The translations under genes were made by a program, and so were the position numbers. From the NCBI RefSeq assembly GCF_035222485.1, contig NW_026946672.1:1550001-1614000 (forward strand): a DNA stretch of 64,000 bases. Reading direction: 5' to 3'. Of this stretch, positions 55,550 to 64,000 are shown piece by piece; within the stretch, counting starts at the first letter, position 1, and each line of letters opens with the position of its first letter. The notes below the pieces were generated by a model, which searched no databases, was not told where the DNA came from, and saw only the letters and a program-made list of their open reading frames with translations. This stretch comes from Podospora pseudoanserina. Taxonomy: Eukaryota > Ascomycota > Sordariomycetes > Sordariales > Podosporaceae.

Positions 55550-56527
55550 CTATCTGATGGGACAATGGACTGTGGTCGAATGAATAGTAAAGGCTTTGTC
55601 TTCCTTCGTGTTCGCTGGGTTCAATTTCTTAAAATAGTAAGTGGCACTATTAAGAACAATGCTTTATCTCTTCATCTTGCCTTCTGAGAAGGTACACAAA
55701 ATAGGCTGATAGGAGAGGGTAGGTAGGTAAGCAAGCTTTGTTTTACAGGCATCTCAGCCATAAAAGCTCTCGTAGCAGTTCGCTCACATACTTGCTGCAA
55801 ACAGATGCGTCGCAATAACACACCTAGGTACGTCAGTAGGCCTTCTTCTAGGATTCAGTCTTTGTTTGAAGTTTGAAGACATCGTAAGAGCGCGGGTTGC
55901 GACACAGAACAGCATCTCTTCTTCCAGGTAATAGGAAGTTGATAATCAGGCAAAGAAACAACGGCCATTTCGTACATAGGTAGGTAATCACATTCAAATT
56001 TCAATGGTCAAGAAGAGAAATGAATACTCCAGAGGAAAAAAGTTTTTTTATTATATCAAATATGTCCAAAAATGATCAACTCATCAATCAACCCAACGAA
56101 GTCTCCTACCTCATCCCCTCACTCCTCCCACCATGGGAGAAGTTTTGTGTCGTAAATGATCACGGCGGTGCTGAAATAATAGTATTGTCTGAAGGGCAAA
56201 AGTGTTTGTTTTGTTGTAACAGGTGTTGTACTGGAGTGCTGAAACCATGTGATTGTCCTCAAAGTAGTGCTACTAACACCTGCCCATCCGGTATCTTTGT
56301 CCACTTAGCAATGAACACGTTAAGCAGGTTAACAGCTCTGTTTCCAGTTGCCAAAGCAATGTTCCATGTGGGCTCTGGCTCATGAACAATCTCATTATCC
56401 TCTCCAGTTGAGCCTCAAGGCTTTCATCTATTTAGGAGCAGCTATCAAGTGCATTGCCGTCATGGATTCTTGTTTCCCACCAAATTATTCTAGGAAGTTC
56501 AACCGCAACACAGAATAGCCAAGCACC
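55550..56527. other. Spacer with an orphan copy of the 3' hairpin
   Basis: No supported gene. At 56122-56140 the minus strand reads CTTCTCCCATGGTGGGAGGAG, a close relative of the hairpins that follow the small Cys-rich genes, but I found no matching MCxY frame next to it. A plus frame at 56020-56385 contains a Cys cluster (CLFCCNRCC) but does not align with the family. Confidence 0.4.
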
Positions 56528-56722
56528 ATGGATATCATGGACCTAGTTCACTTGGGGTTCAAGTTTTTGGAGATGGGGCTTTTCATCGTATATGCGGTTT
56601 TCGCCTTCTGTATTTTGTATATTGTGTGGTTCACTGCCGTGGCAGTGGTGTTTTGGGTGCTACCGGAGACAATCGTAGTGCGCCATAGACATATCCCGTT
56701 GAGATTTAGTCTCGACTTTTAG
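56528..56722 (+). CDS. Small hydrophobic (membrane) protein, hypothetical
   Basis: A 64-aa frame with a good start context (AGCACCATGG). Residues about 17-47 are almost wholly hydrophobic (LFIVYAVFAFCILYIVWFTA then VAVVFWVL), enough for one or two membrane spans, followed by a short basic end (VVRHRHIPLRF). No homologue recalled. Unrelated in sequence to the Cys-rich family around it. Small size makes chance possible. Confidence 0.4.
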   Translation: MDIMDLVHLGFKFLEMGLFIVYAVFAFCILYIVWFTAVAVVFWVLPETIVVRHRHIPLRFSLDF

Positions 56723-57163
56723 TTGGAGTCTGAAGTCAAGTATTGTCAAGGATCTGGTTCTATAGACATGACCCAAGCTGAGTGAGAGCCAACAAAATAA
56801 AAAACCGAATTTATCAAAAATATCATCTACCTACGTTCCCAATGTTACCTTGTGTATATCTCATATCTACTAACGACTGTATTATCTCCCAGAACACGTA
56901 CCCAGTGAATGTAATTTTAGAGATTACCTATCAGAGTACTGATAAAGGCATAACACCAAAGACTGCCGGCCATATAATGAGTATACCTCTGCTCTGGAGT
57001 TAAAAAGAGGTATCGGCAAGGAACCTCCGTATAAGTACCAACCAGCTTTCCAGCATTTCTTCCACGAACAGAAGCATATGCGGCTCCATGACGCCAATTA
57101 TTGCAAGAGAAAGACCAACTGACTTGAAACAGAGTGAGTGATGTAGATACTTCAGTATTCTTC
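56723..57163. other. AT-rich spacer
   Basis: No gene recognised. Confidence 0.4.
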
Positions 57164-57180
57164 TCTATAAACGGTCATCA
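57164..57180 (+). promoter_or_regulatory. TATA-like element of member D
   Basis: CTCTATAAACGGTCATCATCC: a TATAAA directly followed by a short ATC run, similar to the other cluster members, 240 bp before the ATG. Confidence 0.4.
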
Positions 57181-57404
57181 TCCGTATTATAATATCGTTA
57201 TTCGTACCACAACATTATCCAGATGTCGGTCTACTTAGCATCCTTACCTTTCTGTCATGCCTCATCTCTTCTCTCATGACCATTATCAAACTCTCGAGCC
57301 ATTTTGATAGATAGGTATCTACCTACGTAAAGACTCGGACATCAACACGTCACCAACCCAACCAACCAAACCACCACCAACACCAACCACATATCTCATT
57401 CAAG

Positions 57405-57662
57405 ATGTTTGAATACTACGCCAACTACGTCTACTGCGGCTCTGAGACTATTCCCGGCAGAGAGAAAATCTGGACATGCCACCCTGTTATTACCCATCAG
57501 GTTCTTGAATGCTCCAACCCTGTTGTCGCGCCGAAAGCACGAGATTGGCCCTGCTCTATTCACCAGCCCGGTGTTCCCGATCCTCTGGACAAGGACAATG
57601 ATGGGAAACTGGAGATCAAGCGGGAGAACAGGATCAGAGAGAAATTCGATTTTCTCACTTAA
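57405..57662 (+). CDS. Small protein, cluster member D (divergent)
   Basis: An 85-aa frame, MFEYYANYVYCGSET at the start. Tyr4 and Cys11 fall at the same positions as in members A-C and G, but Cys2 is Phe and Cys13 is Ser. Further cysteines occur in WTCHPVITHQVLECSN and DWPCSIH; the C-terminus is charged (DKDNDGKLEIKRENRIREK). No signal peptide. The minisatellite starts 70 bp after its stop. Relation to the other members is likely but weaker. Confidence 0.5.
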   Translation: MFEYYANYVYCGSETIPGREKIWTCHPVITHQVLECSNPVVAPKARDWPCSIHQPGVPDPLDKDNDGKLEIKRENRIREKFDFLT

Positions 57663-57732
57663 GATACTCCCAACTTGAATGACTCGGACGAAGAGCCAAG
57701 CGTGGAGGAAGGCAAAGAGGCAAGCGTAGAGC

Positions 57733-57921
57733 AAGGTAAGTAAGGTAAGTAAGGTAAGTAAGGTAAGTAAGGTAAGTAAGGTAAGTAAGGTAAGTAAGGT
57801 AAGTAAGGTAAGTAAGGTAAGTAAGGTAAGTAAGGTAAGTAAGGTAAGTAAGGTAAGTAAGGTAAGTAAGGTAAGTAAGGTAAGTAAGGTAAGTAAGGTA
57901 AGTAAGGTAAGTAAGGTATGT
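57733..57921. repeat. Perfect 9-bp minisatellite, 20 copies of AAGGTAAGT
   Basis: Positions 57733-57912 are exactly 20 identical 9-bp units, followed by one changed unit (AAGGTATGT). Each unit is an ideal fungal 5' splice site (AAG/GTAAGT) on the plus strand. On the minus strand the frame reads a Leu-Pro-Tyr or Leu-Thr-Tyr triplet repeat with no stop, which explains the long but meaningless minus-strand frames here. Confidence 0.95.
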
Positions 57922-58539
57922 CAAGGCAAAGTAGGTGAGGCAAGTATTAATCACTGTGTGATGACAACCAAAACATAAATGCAATAAAAACACTCTTTTT
58001 TATTTTTAACAACACTGTTCTTAACTCTGGATGACATATTCCTGACCGTAATCATGTGTATTCTTCTCAAGATCGAGGGATTAAAGATAAGGTAACTCGA
58101 TGCCTCCATGATGACCTCAGAATTGTAAATGTTTGCTTGAACCTCACCCTTACCTAAGTTACCTGAACTTACTAGAGACCTACCGTTAGCCATATTGAAC
58201 CATCCCGGGAAGTCCAGCTACAGCCTCTTCTCTGCAAAGTTAATTCTGCGCCTCAAAAGCCTACCTACCAAGCACCGTTTGTGAATGAAGCTATTCAGGA
58301 CTCAAGACAAAGCCCAATATACGGGGAAGATAGGAAGAATAGAACAGACAAAGACATCAATCCCTAATGTAAAATCCCATCAGACAATCCCATTGTATAT
58401 TCTCCGCTACACAAATCCCCACAGACTATACAATCAACTCTTCCACCCCATCCATCTCACCGCAACTTCTCATCATCGTCATTGTCACTCACTCACTCAC
58501 ACCCATCACCAATCTACCAACGTCCACCACCTCAAGCAG
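57922..58539. other. Spacer and upstream region of member G
   Basis: No gene between the minisatellite and member G. Near 58465 CTTCTCATCATCGTC repeats the leader motif of the other members. Confidence 0.45.
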
Positions 58540-58591
58540 GTAAGTATTTACCCCCCTTTCCCCTCTCCCCCCACTCAACCCACAACAACAG
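58540..58591 (+). other. Probable 5'-UTR intron of member G
   Basis: AAGCAG/GTAAGT donor, pyrimidine-rich body and ACAACAG acceptor, 52 nt, ending 6 nt before the ATG. Confidence 0.6.
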
Positions 58592-58597
58592 CACAAA

Positions 58598-58756
58598 ATG
58601 TGCATCTACACCTCCAACATCTGGGCCTGCGGCTGCGTGGTCAAGAACAAACCCGCCGTCCGCACCCATCCCTGCAGCCACGTTCTTCAGGGGGCCGCTT
58701 GCCCTACCCCGGCGGCAATCACTGTTCGGGCAGTTTACATTGATGGGAAGTGCTAA
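58598..58756 (+). CDS. Small Cys-rich protein, cluster member G
   Basis: A 52-aa frame and the cleanest member: MCIYTSNIWACGCVV, then THPCSHVLQGAACPT and a Cys as the last residue. Six cysteines in 52 residues, with CGC at 11-13 as in member C. The start context is CACAAAATGTG. The upstream intron with perfect GTAAGT donor supports transcription. No signal peptide, so probably intracellular. Function unknown; a zinc-binding mini-domain is possible. Confidence 0.65.
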   Translation: MCIYTSNIWACGCVVKNKPAVRTHPCSHVLQGAACPTPAAITVRAVYIDGKC

Positions 58757-58873
58757 CGTCATTATATGGAGCATAGGGGTCGTGAGCATCGTGGGGATGG
58801 GAGATATAACTAAACTAACTAACTAGGTGGGTTGAGTAAAAAAGTGTTTGAGAAAAAGCTCTTCCTTTTTTCC

Positions 58874-58888
58874 TTCCCCTGGTGGGAA
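58874..58888 (+). other. Hairpin downstream of member G
   Basis: TTCCC pairs with GGGAA around CTGGT, 118 nt after the stop; same core as after A and C. Confidence 0.6.
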
Positions 58889-59368
58889 AAGGGAGAGTTT
58901 GAGGTGAGTAGGTAGCGACGAGGGTAATGAGAATTAATATATAATTTTAATTAAATGTGAAAACTTTTTTCTCTTGATGAAGTACTGGAACGGTTTGATG
59001 TTATTGTGATTTAGGTATATCGCTGTGAAGTTTGTAGTTGCCTAAGCTGCTTAATATGATAACTCGAGTGTCGAGACCTCGAAGGGCCTGCCCGGCTTCT
59101 CGGAGCAGTTGTGATTTTATTCCTAGATGTACCGGTAATTCTGCCGCCTGGTGTGAGTAGGTGCCTGTAGAGAGTCCCTAAGTTCTGTGACAGGAAGGAG
59201 ACGCTTTACTATTGGCCCTGGTGAATAATCGGTGGCACGGGATACCACGCCCTGTGAATGACATGATCAGATAGACCAGATAAAGAATGAGCTTATGTAC
59301 TCTCACTTCAACCACAGCTCTCAACCACAGATTAAACCTCCCAACCCAACCTCCAATACCCTCCCACA
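58889..59368. other. Intergenic, promoter of the dehydrogenase gene
   Basis: AT-rich on the left, CA-rich leader near the ATG at 59369. No gene seen. Confidence 0.45.
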
Positions 59369-60271
59369 ATGCGCCTCGGCTTCCTAGGTCTAGGCACAAT
59401 GGGCACCCCCATGGCCCTCAACCTATCCCACCACTTCCCCCTCACAGTCTGGAACCGCTCCCCCTCAAAATACCCCCCCCTCCTCCAACCCGGCAGCACT
59501 GCCAAACCAGCCGCAACCCCCCTCCAACTAATCCACCAATCCGACCTCATCTTCCTAATGCTCTTCAACGAACAAGCCATCCTCTCCATCCTCACCCCCG
59601 ACCTAATCCCCCACCTCCGCAACAAAACCCTAGTCAACACCTCCTCCGTCTCCGTCCCCTTCAGTCAGCACCTCAACACCTCAATCACAACCGCAGGCGG
59701 CACCTTCATCGAGATGCCCGTCAGCGGCAGCAAAATCCCAGCCCAGCAAGGCCGTCTAGTCGGCATGCTAGCTGCAAACAACCCCTCCCTCGCAGACAGC
59801 ATCAGAACTTACATCCAGCCCATGACCAGCGCAGCCATCTACTGCGGCCCCGTCGGCTCCGGCCTCAAGATGAAATACGCCGTCAACACCTTCCTCATCA
59901 CCGTGACCGTCGGCTTGGCCGAGGCCGCGAACCTGGCTTCGGCACAGGGGCTGGACCTTGACGCCTTTGGGCAGGTGCTCGAGGCTGGGCCGATGGCCTC
60001 TGCTTACTCAAAGCTTAAAGTTGACAAGATTCTCAGAGAGGATTGGTCAGCTCAGGCTACCATAAAGGACTGCTACAACAGCACTCAGCTTATCACGGCC
60101 GCTGCGGAAGGTGCAGGCGCCGAGACGCTCTTGACCCAGTTGTGTGGCTCATTATACAAGCGGGCGATTGAGTCTGGGCTTGCTGACGAAGACATGATAT
60201 CTGTGGTCAAGTGTCTTCCAAAAAGAGGCGATGAAGAGTGTTGTGATAAAAAAGGGGGCTTTCAAGGTTGA
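59369..60271 (+). CDS. Beta-hydroxyacid dehydrogenase (3-hydroxyisobutyrate/GLYR type)
   Basis: A single-exon 300-aa NAD(P)-dependent oxidoreductase. Residues 3-18 carry the Rossmann signature (LGFLGLGTMGTPMALN, with GLGTMG at 7-12). The substrate-binding block is FIEMPVSGSKIPAQQGRL and the catalytic lysine lies in LKMKYAVNTFLI (family pattern GxxxKxxxN). These place it with 3-hydroxyisobutyrate dehydrogenase and glyoxylate/succinic semialdehyde reductases; the exact substrate cannot be read. No obvious mitochondrial targeting sequence, so it is probably not the valine-pathway enzyme itself. The C-terminus has a Cys-Cys and Lys/Gly-rich end. Confidence 0.88.
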   Translation: MRLGFLGLGTMGTPMALNLSHHFPLTVWNRSPSKYPPLLQPGSTAKPAATPLQLIHQSDLIFLMLFNEQAILSILTPDLIPHLRNKTLVNTSSVSVPFSQHLNTSITTAGGTFIEMPVSGSKIPAQQGRLVGMLAANNPSLADSIRTYIQPMTSAAIYCGPVGSGLKMKYAVNTFLITVTVGLAEAANLASAQGLDLDAFGQVLEAGPMASAYSKLKVDKILREDWSAQATIKDCYNSTQLITAAAEGAGAETLLTQLCGSLYKRAIESGLADEDMISVVKCLPKRGDEECCDKKGGFQG

Positions 60272-60423
60272 GAATGAGGGAAAGTAAGAGAGAATTCCGG
60301 GATGTCTATGAATGGGGTTGGCAAGTTGGGATGGTTATGAAGGTTAAAAGTCTTCAATAATAAGAGGAGCTGCCTATTCGTCTCGCCAGGGACTTGCGCA
60401 GAGCTAATTCTCCTTCCAGCCCT

Positions 60424-63400
60424 TCATTCCTCGTCATCCCCCTCATCACCCCTCTTGGCTAGCTCCTCCTCAGTAATTACCTCGAGTGTAAAGTTAGCCT
60501 GGCACGACACGAGATCCTTGCCACCGCGCGTCACTGTGCACGTCACTGTGTACGTGGTTGGCGACATGAGCGGTGGCTCGACACCGTCCTTTTGCTTCAC
60601 GATACCGCCGTCCTGGCCCGCGGCCGTGATGAGCTCAAAGCTGTTGGCGTCGAGCGGGGGCGAGATGGACCAGCGCATGGCATCACTCGGCTCATAGTCG
60701 AATTTCGGGTAGTTGCGTTCATTCTGGTTGGGTCAGCATGTGTCAGCATTTTCCTAATTGTGTATATGATGTTGGCAAGTAGGGTGGAATTTACCTTGAG
60801 TTTGTTGGTCAACACCCACTTGGGCGAGCTGTACTCCAAGTTTCCAGGGCCCATTGCCTCCATTTCAACCTCCCAGACATAAAATGGCACCGCAGGCCCT
60901 GGTAGCTCCGGCCGGGGTCCGTGACCCTGGCGGTACATTATGTCCCTGAGGCGATACTTCTTGGCAGCCTCTTCATACTTTCCAACATCCACCAGTACCA
61001 GTCCACCGGGCTGCTTGTTACCTCTGTCAAAGGTGCGCCCCAGATCGAGGTTGCCTCGGCGAATACGCGCCTTGCTTGCCAGCACGTTTTTCTTGCCGTC
61101 AACCTTTGGCGGCTCTAGGACCTCGACCTCCCACTGCAAGGAAGGAAGCAACGCCTTCCACTCGGGGTCGGCGCCGGGGCGTTGCTTAACGATGGCGTTG
61201 TTGCTGCCGTCCGTCGACAAATACCACAGCACTGCTCGCTTGCGGTCCTTCTCCTGGATGATGCGCTTGGTGTAGATCAAGCTCTTGCCATAGGCGTCTG
61301 TCTCAAAGCTCCAGATGGTGTCGGATGTATAGTCTAGAGCGTCGCCGAGATCGACGGCGCCCTCGGTCTTACCGAGATGCAGATACTTGGCGTCAATGGA
61401 GCTGGTGTCTTCCTGGCCAATATCGCCGGCCCGCCGCATTGGCCCCTTGAAAGTCAGGCCAGGAAGGGATGGGTTTTGGTCGACAGCAGGCACAGTACGA
61501 ATGTAGTCGGATGCTTGCATCGGGTTGTCTACCCAAAGTCCTGCGGGCCGGGCCTTGTCTTCTACAAACTTCTGGATTGGATCGCGGTGGTCTGGACGTG
61601 AGGTAATCAGCAAGGAAGAAGCGTACACGTGGAGGTTCAGAAGTGACGGGTACATACCGGTGGTAAAATACCAGACAAGAAACAAGATTATTCCGATGAC
61701 AGCAAAGACGATAGCGATAGGCCCTGACCATGCGGCAACGAGAGCGAGACCTGAATAGGCAGCCCCGAGACCTAGACCGAGAGGAATTAGGAGTCAGTCT
61801 CACCACTCTGGGCCATCAAGACGACTGGGAGGGTGAACTTACCTGCGGCAACCCATCCGAGGATAATTCCGGCCACTTGAATGACAGATGAAGTGAACAT
61901 GATCCAGTCCATCGCCTGGAGCAAACCGTCCTTGTTCGAGTCGAGTTCGATGAGGATCAAGACGATACTGACAATGCCCAGGACCACGCTAGTGAGAAAG
62001 AGTCAGCCATGTTGCCACACACAAACAAAGCCCCTTCATTTGGGCTGAATGGAAGAAACTCACCCAAGAACAGCCCCCATGAACTCCCCAACATTCCTGC
62101 CAAATATCTTCTCAAATCTGCTGAACTCGAGCAACCCCTCCTCCTTGGCAGCAATTCGAGCAGCCAAGTCCTTGGTCTGCTCGGCAGTACGAGTGAACCA
62201 GCTGCCGAATCCCTTTTGAACCCGCAAAGCGCCATTCTCAATCTTGTTGACGGCACCTTCCCAGCCAAAGGCGGTACCAAGCTTCTCATACCACCGCTTA
62301 GCGGCCATGTCGCCCCAGAATTGGTACAAACGCAAGGTGCCTTGGGCAACTTCGATGATGAGCATACCAGCCAGACCGCCGAGGGCACTGCATGCTCTGT
62401 CAGTTTCTCAAGTCAAAAGTACTGGAAAACAAACAGAAAGAAACTTACAATCCCCACTTCACCTTCTGCTCTGGCGACATGCTCCTCCATTCGCCAGTCA
62501 AAAGAGGCTGGACGAGTACGACAACACTGGTGAGGACGGTAAGCACCCGGACTGAATTGGCAATTTTGGCAACATTCTGAAACCATGGCCTGTTGTACAG
62601 TTCACGATGCCATAACTCAATCGTGGCACCCCATGAGCCCAAGGTGCTACTGGTGCGGGAAAGCGCAAACAACATCTTGAAAACCTTGCGGCGCAGTTCG
62701 TCCTGTTGATAGAGCAGCAGCGCGGCCTCGATGGCCTCCTTGTGCGCCTCCATGTCGATATTCTGGTACTGCTTGATGTACTGATCCAGACACTCCTTTA
62801 CCAAGTCGTCAATGTCCTGCTTTGTGTTGCCGGTCAGGTCGACCATCTGCGGGATGATTGCCGTCATCTGGTACAGCCTGACTTCTTCATTGAAGGCTTG
62901 CATAAAGCTCTTGCCTCCAGGCTTCGTGTTGTTGGCGTTGTCCTCAAGAATGCCAAACAGCGTGTTCAACTGCTTCAACCGCATGGCCACGGAGCTCGAC
63001 ACACTGCCAGACATGTACTGGCCGTACCACATCTTGACGGCCGAGTTTTGGACCCAGTACAGAAGCTGCATAGCCCAATACAAGTTCTTGTCGCGCGCCC
63101 ATTTGGCCAAGTTGTCGATCTCAGCAAGGGCGCTTGTGAGGTTCTTTTCAAAGTCAGGATTGCCGGCGCCGAGTCCCGATGTCTTGGCTTTGAACTGCTC
63201 CTTCATTCTGTCGGCAAACTTCTTCAAGTCTTCCTTGTGGCCCCCATTGCGTTGATCAGACAGGAACTCCTTCATGGCGGGAAACTTCTCGAAATAGCGG
63301 TACCGATAGAGCTTGGCCGAGTGCCGCTTGTAGACCTCACTCTCGGCAGGGATCGACTTGAGCCGTGCAGCTGCGCGAGCTCCGTTGCAGTGTTTGCCCC

Positions 63401-64000
63401 ATTCGGTAGTGCCTTGTGCAAGCACAGACGTGATAAGGGGAACCTGGAGCGTTTTGTACCACGCTGCATTGCCCGGATCGTCATTGGCGACTGCCAGCAC
63501 CTCAGGCTCAAGGTGTACTTGAGAAGCGCTGATGAAGGTAGTCCTCAGATCCTCGTCCATGTGATAGATGATGATGTTCTGAAAGTCCTTCATAGCCACC
63601 GTTGCCACAGAGTCGCGGTAGCCGGAAGGATCCTCCTTGTCCTGTACCATGGGGTCAAAGGTCATAAGTTGATGGACGGCCAGCTTGGCTTTGGGGGGTG
63701 CATCAGCAGCAGCAGCCATAATAAAAGATGGTGCCTCTGCGACGGACATGGCAGAAAACGACTTCTCGGTGCCTTCGACGACGCTGAGGTCCTCAGTCAT
63801 GCTAGCAGCAACGACAGATTCATCGGCGCTCTCTTCCAGACGAAGCGACCCCTTGACGGCGTAAATCACGCCTTCAGAGTCTTCGTAGGCTCCCACGAAG
63901 CTATCGGCGAAGGGGGTCATCTGAATTTTCCACTTGACTGGAAAGACAGACTTGATGGCCGATTGACTACGTTGGGCTGGGGCAGGGGGCACAAGACGTC
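60424..64000 (-). CDS. Large membrane-associated protein of unknown function, 5' end outside window
   Basis: Six exons of a gene that enters from the right edge: 64000-62449, 62387-62064, 61988-61843, 61771-61658, 61591-60795, 60723-60424, about 1077 aa seen. All junctions keep phase. I do not recognise the family. The first 515 residues are polar and helical (WYGQYMSGSVSSSVAMRLKQ). The centre has hydrophobic segments: LGGLAGMLIIEVAQG, VVLGIVSIVLILIEL, SVIQVAGIILGWVAAG, then VAAWSGPIAIVFAVIGIILF. The C-terminal 365 residues are soluble and beta-rich-looking (FYVWEVEMEAMGPG, TYTVTCTVTRGG). Introns are 61, 75, 71, 66 and 71 nt. The clustered hydrophobic exons flanked by large soluble domains could suit a membrane-inserting protein; that is speculation. 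Confidence 0.75.

Noticed and set aside
56020-56385. 121-aa plus-strand frame with a Cys cluster (CLFCCNRCC)
   Set aside because: Does not align with the MCxY family and the hairpin next to it faces the other strand; no support beyond being open.
57655-57993. Minus-strand frames encoding Leu-Pro-Tyr / Leu-Thr-Tyr repeats
   Set aside because: Produced entirely by the 9-bp minisatellite; a 9-bp unit without a stop stays open indefinitely.

Overview
The window looks like nuclear DNA of a filamentous ascomycete, most probably Sordariales (a Podospora/Neurospora/Chaetomium relative). This rests on short introns (mostly 50-100 nt, GTRNGT donors, CTNAC-type branch sites, YAG acceptors), a HET-domain gene, Zn2Cys6 and C2H2 regulators typical of Pezizomycotina, and housekeeping proteins whose residues read like the Sordariales versions. 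The assignment is inference from protein character, not from a search.

Left part (0.5-19 kb), gene-dense and mostly conserved: a large single-exon family-28 glycosyltransferase with a Vps13-like tail (514-4302), the prephenate dehydrogenase TYR1 (4 exons, minus), the RCC1-fold ATS1/KTI13 protein (plus), the 9-1-1 checkpoint clamp subunit RAD9 (4 exons, minus), a decayed F-box/LRR gene, a Zn2Cys6 transcription factor with one frameshift (minus), and an unrecognised conserved protein (minus). Middle part (19-45 kb), gene-poor with very long flanks: a C2H2 regulator behind a 6.7 kb gap with a probable long spliced leader, an isochorismatase-like hydrolase with a signal peptide, a SET-domain protein with a signal peptide and His-rich N-terminus, NAD-dependent glutamate dehydrogenase (3 exons, 1102 aa), a 5.7 kb gap, and kynureninase (one frameshift).

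Right part (45-64 kb), accessory in character: an intact HET-domain gene; a heavily decayed minus-strand gene for a NO VEIN/sacsin-like ATPase (all three Bergerat-fold ATP motifs and a DUF3883-like C-terminus still readable in broken frames); a cluster of very small Cys-rich genes between 53.4 and 58.9 kb; a 20-unit perfect 9-bp minisatellite of splice-donor sequence; a beta-hydroxyacid dehydrogenase; and the 3' part of a multi-exon membrane protein running off the right edge.

The main novel candidate is the small Cys-rich cluster. Five members (one decayed, one frameshifted, one on the opposite strand) align without gaps over their first 11-15 residues. Most share an upstream TATA-like box, a CTC(ATC)n leader and a G/C hairpin containing GGTGGG shortly after the stop. 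Gene calls here were assembled by reading splice sites by eye; exon coordinates are given in each entry.
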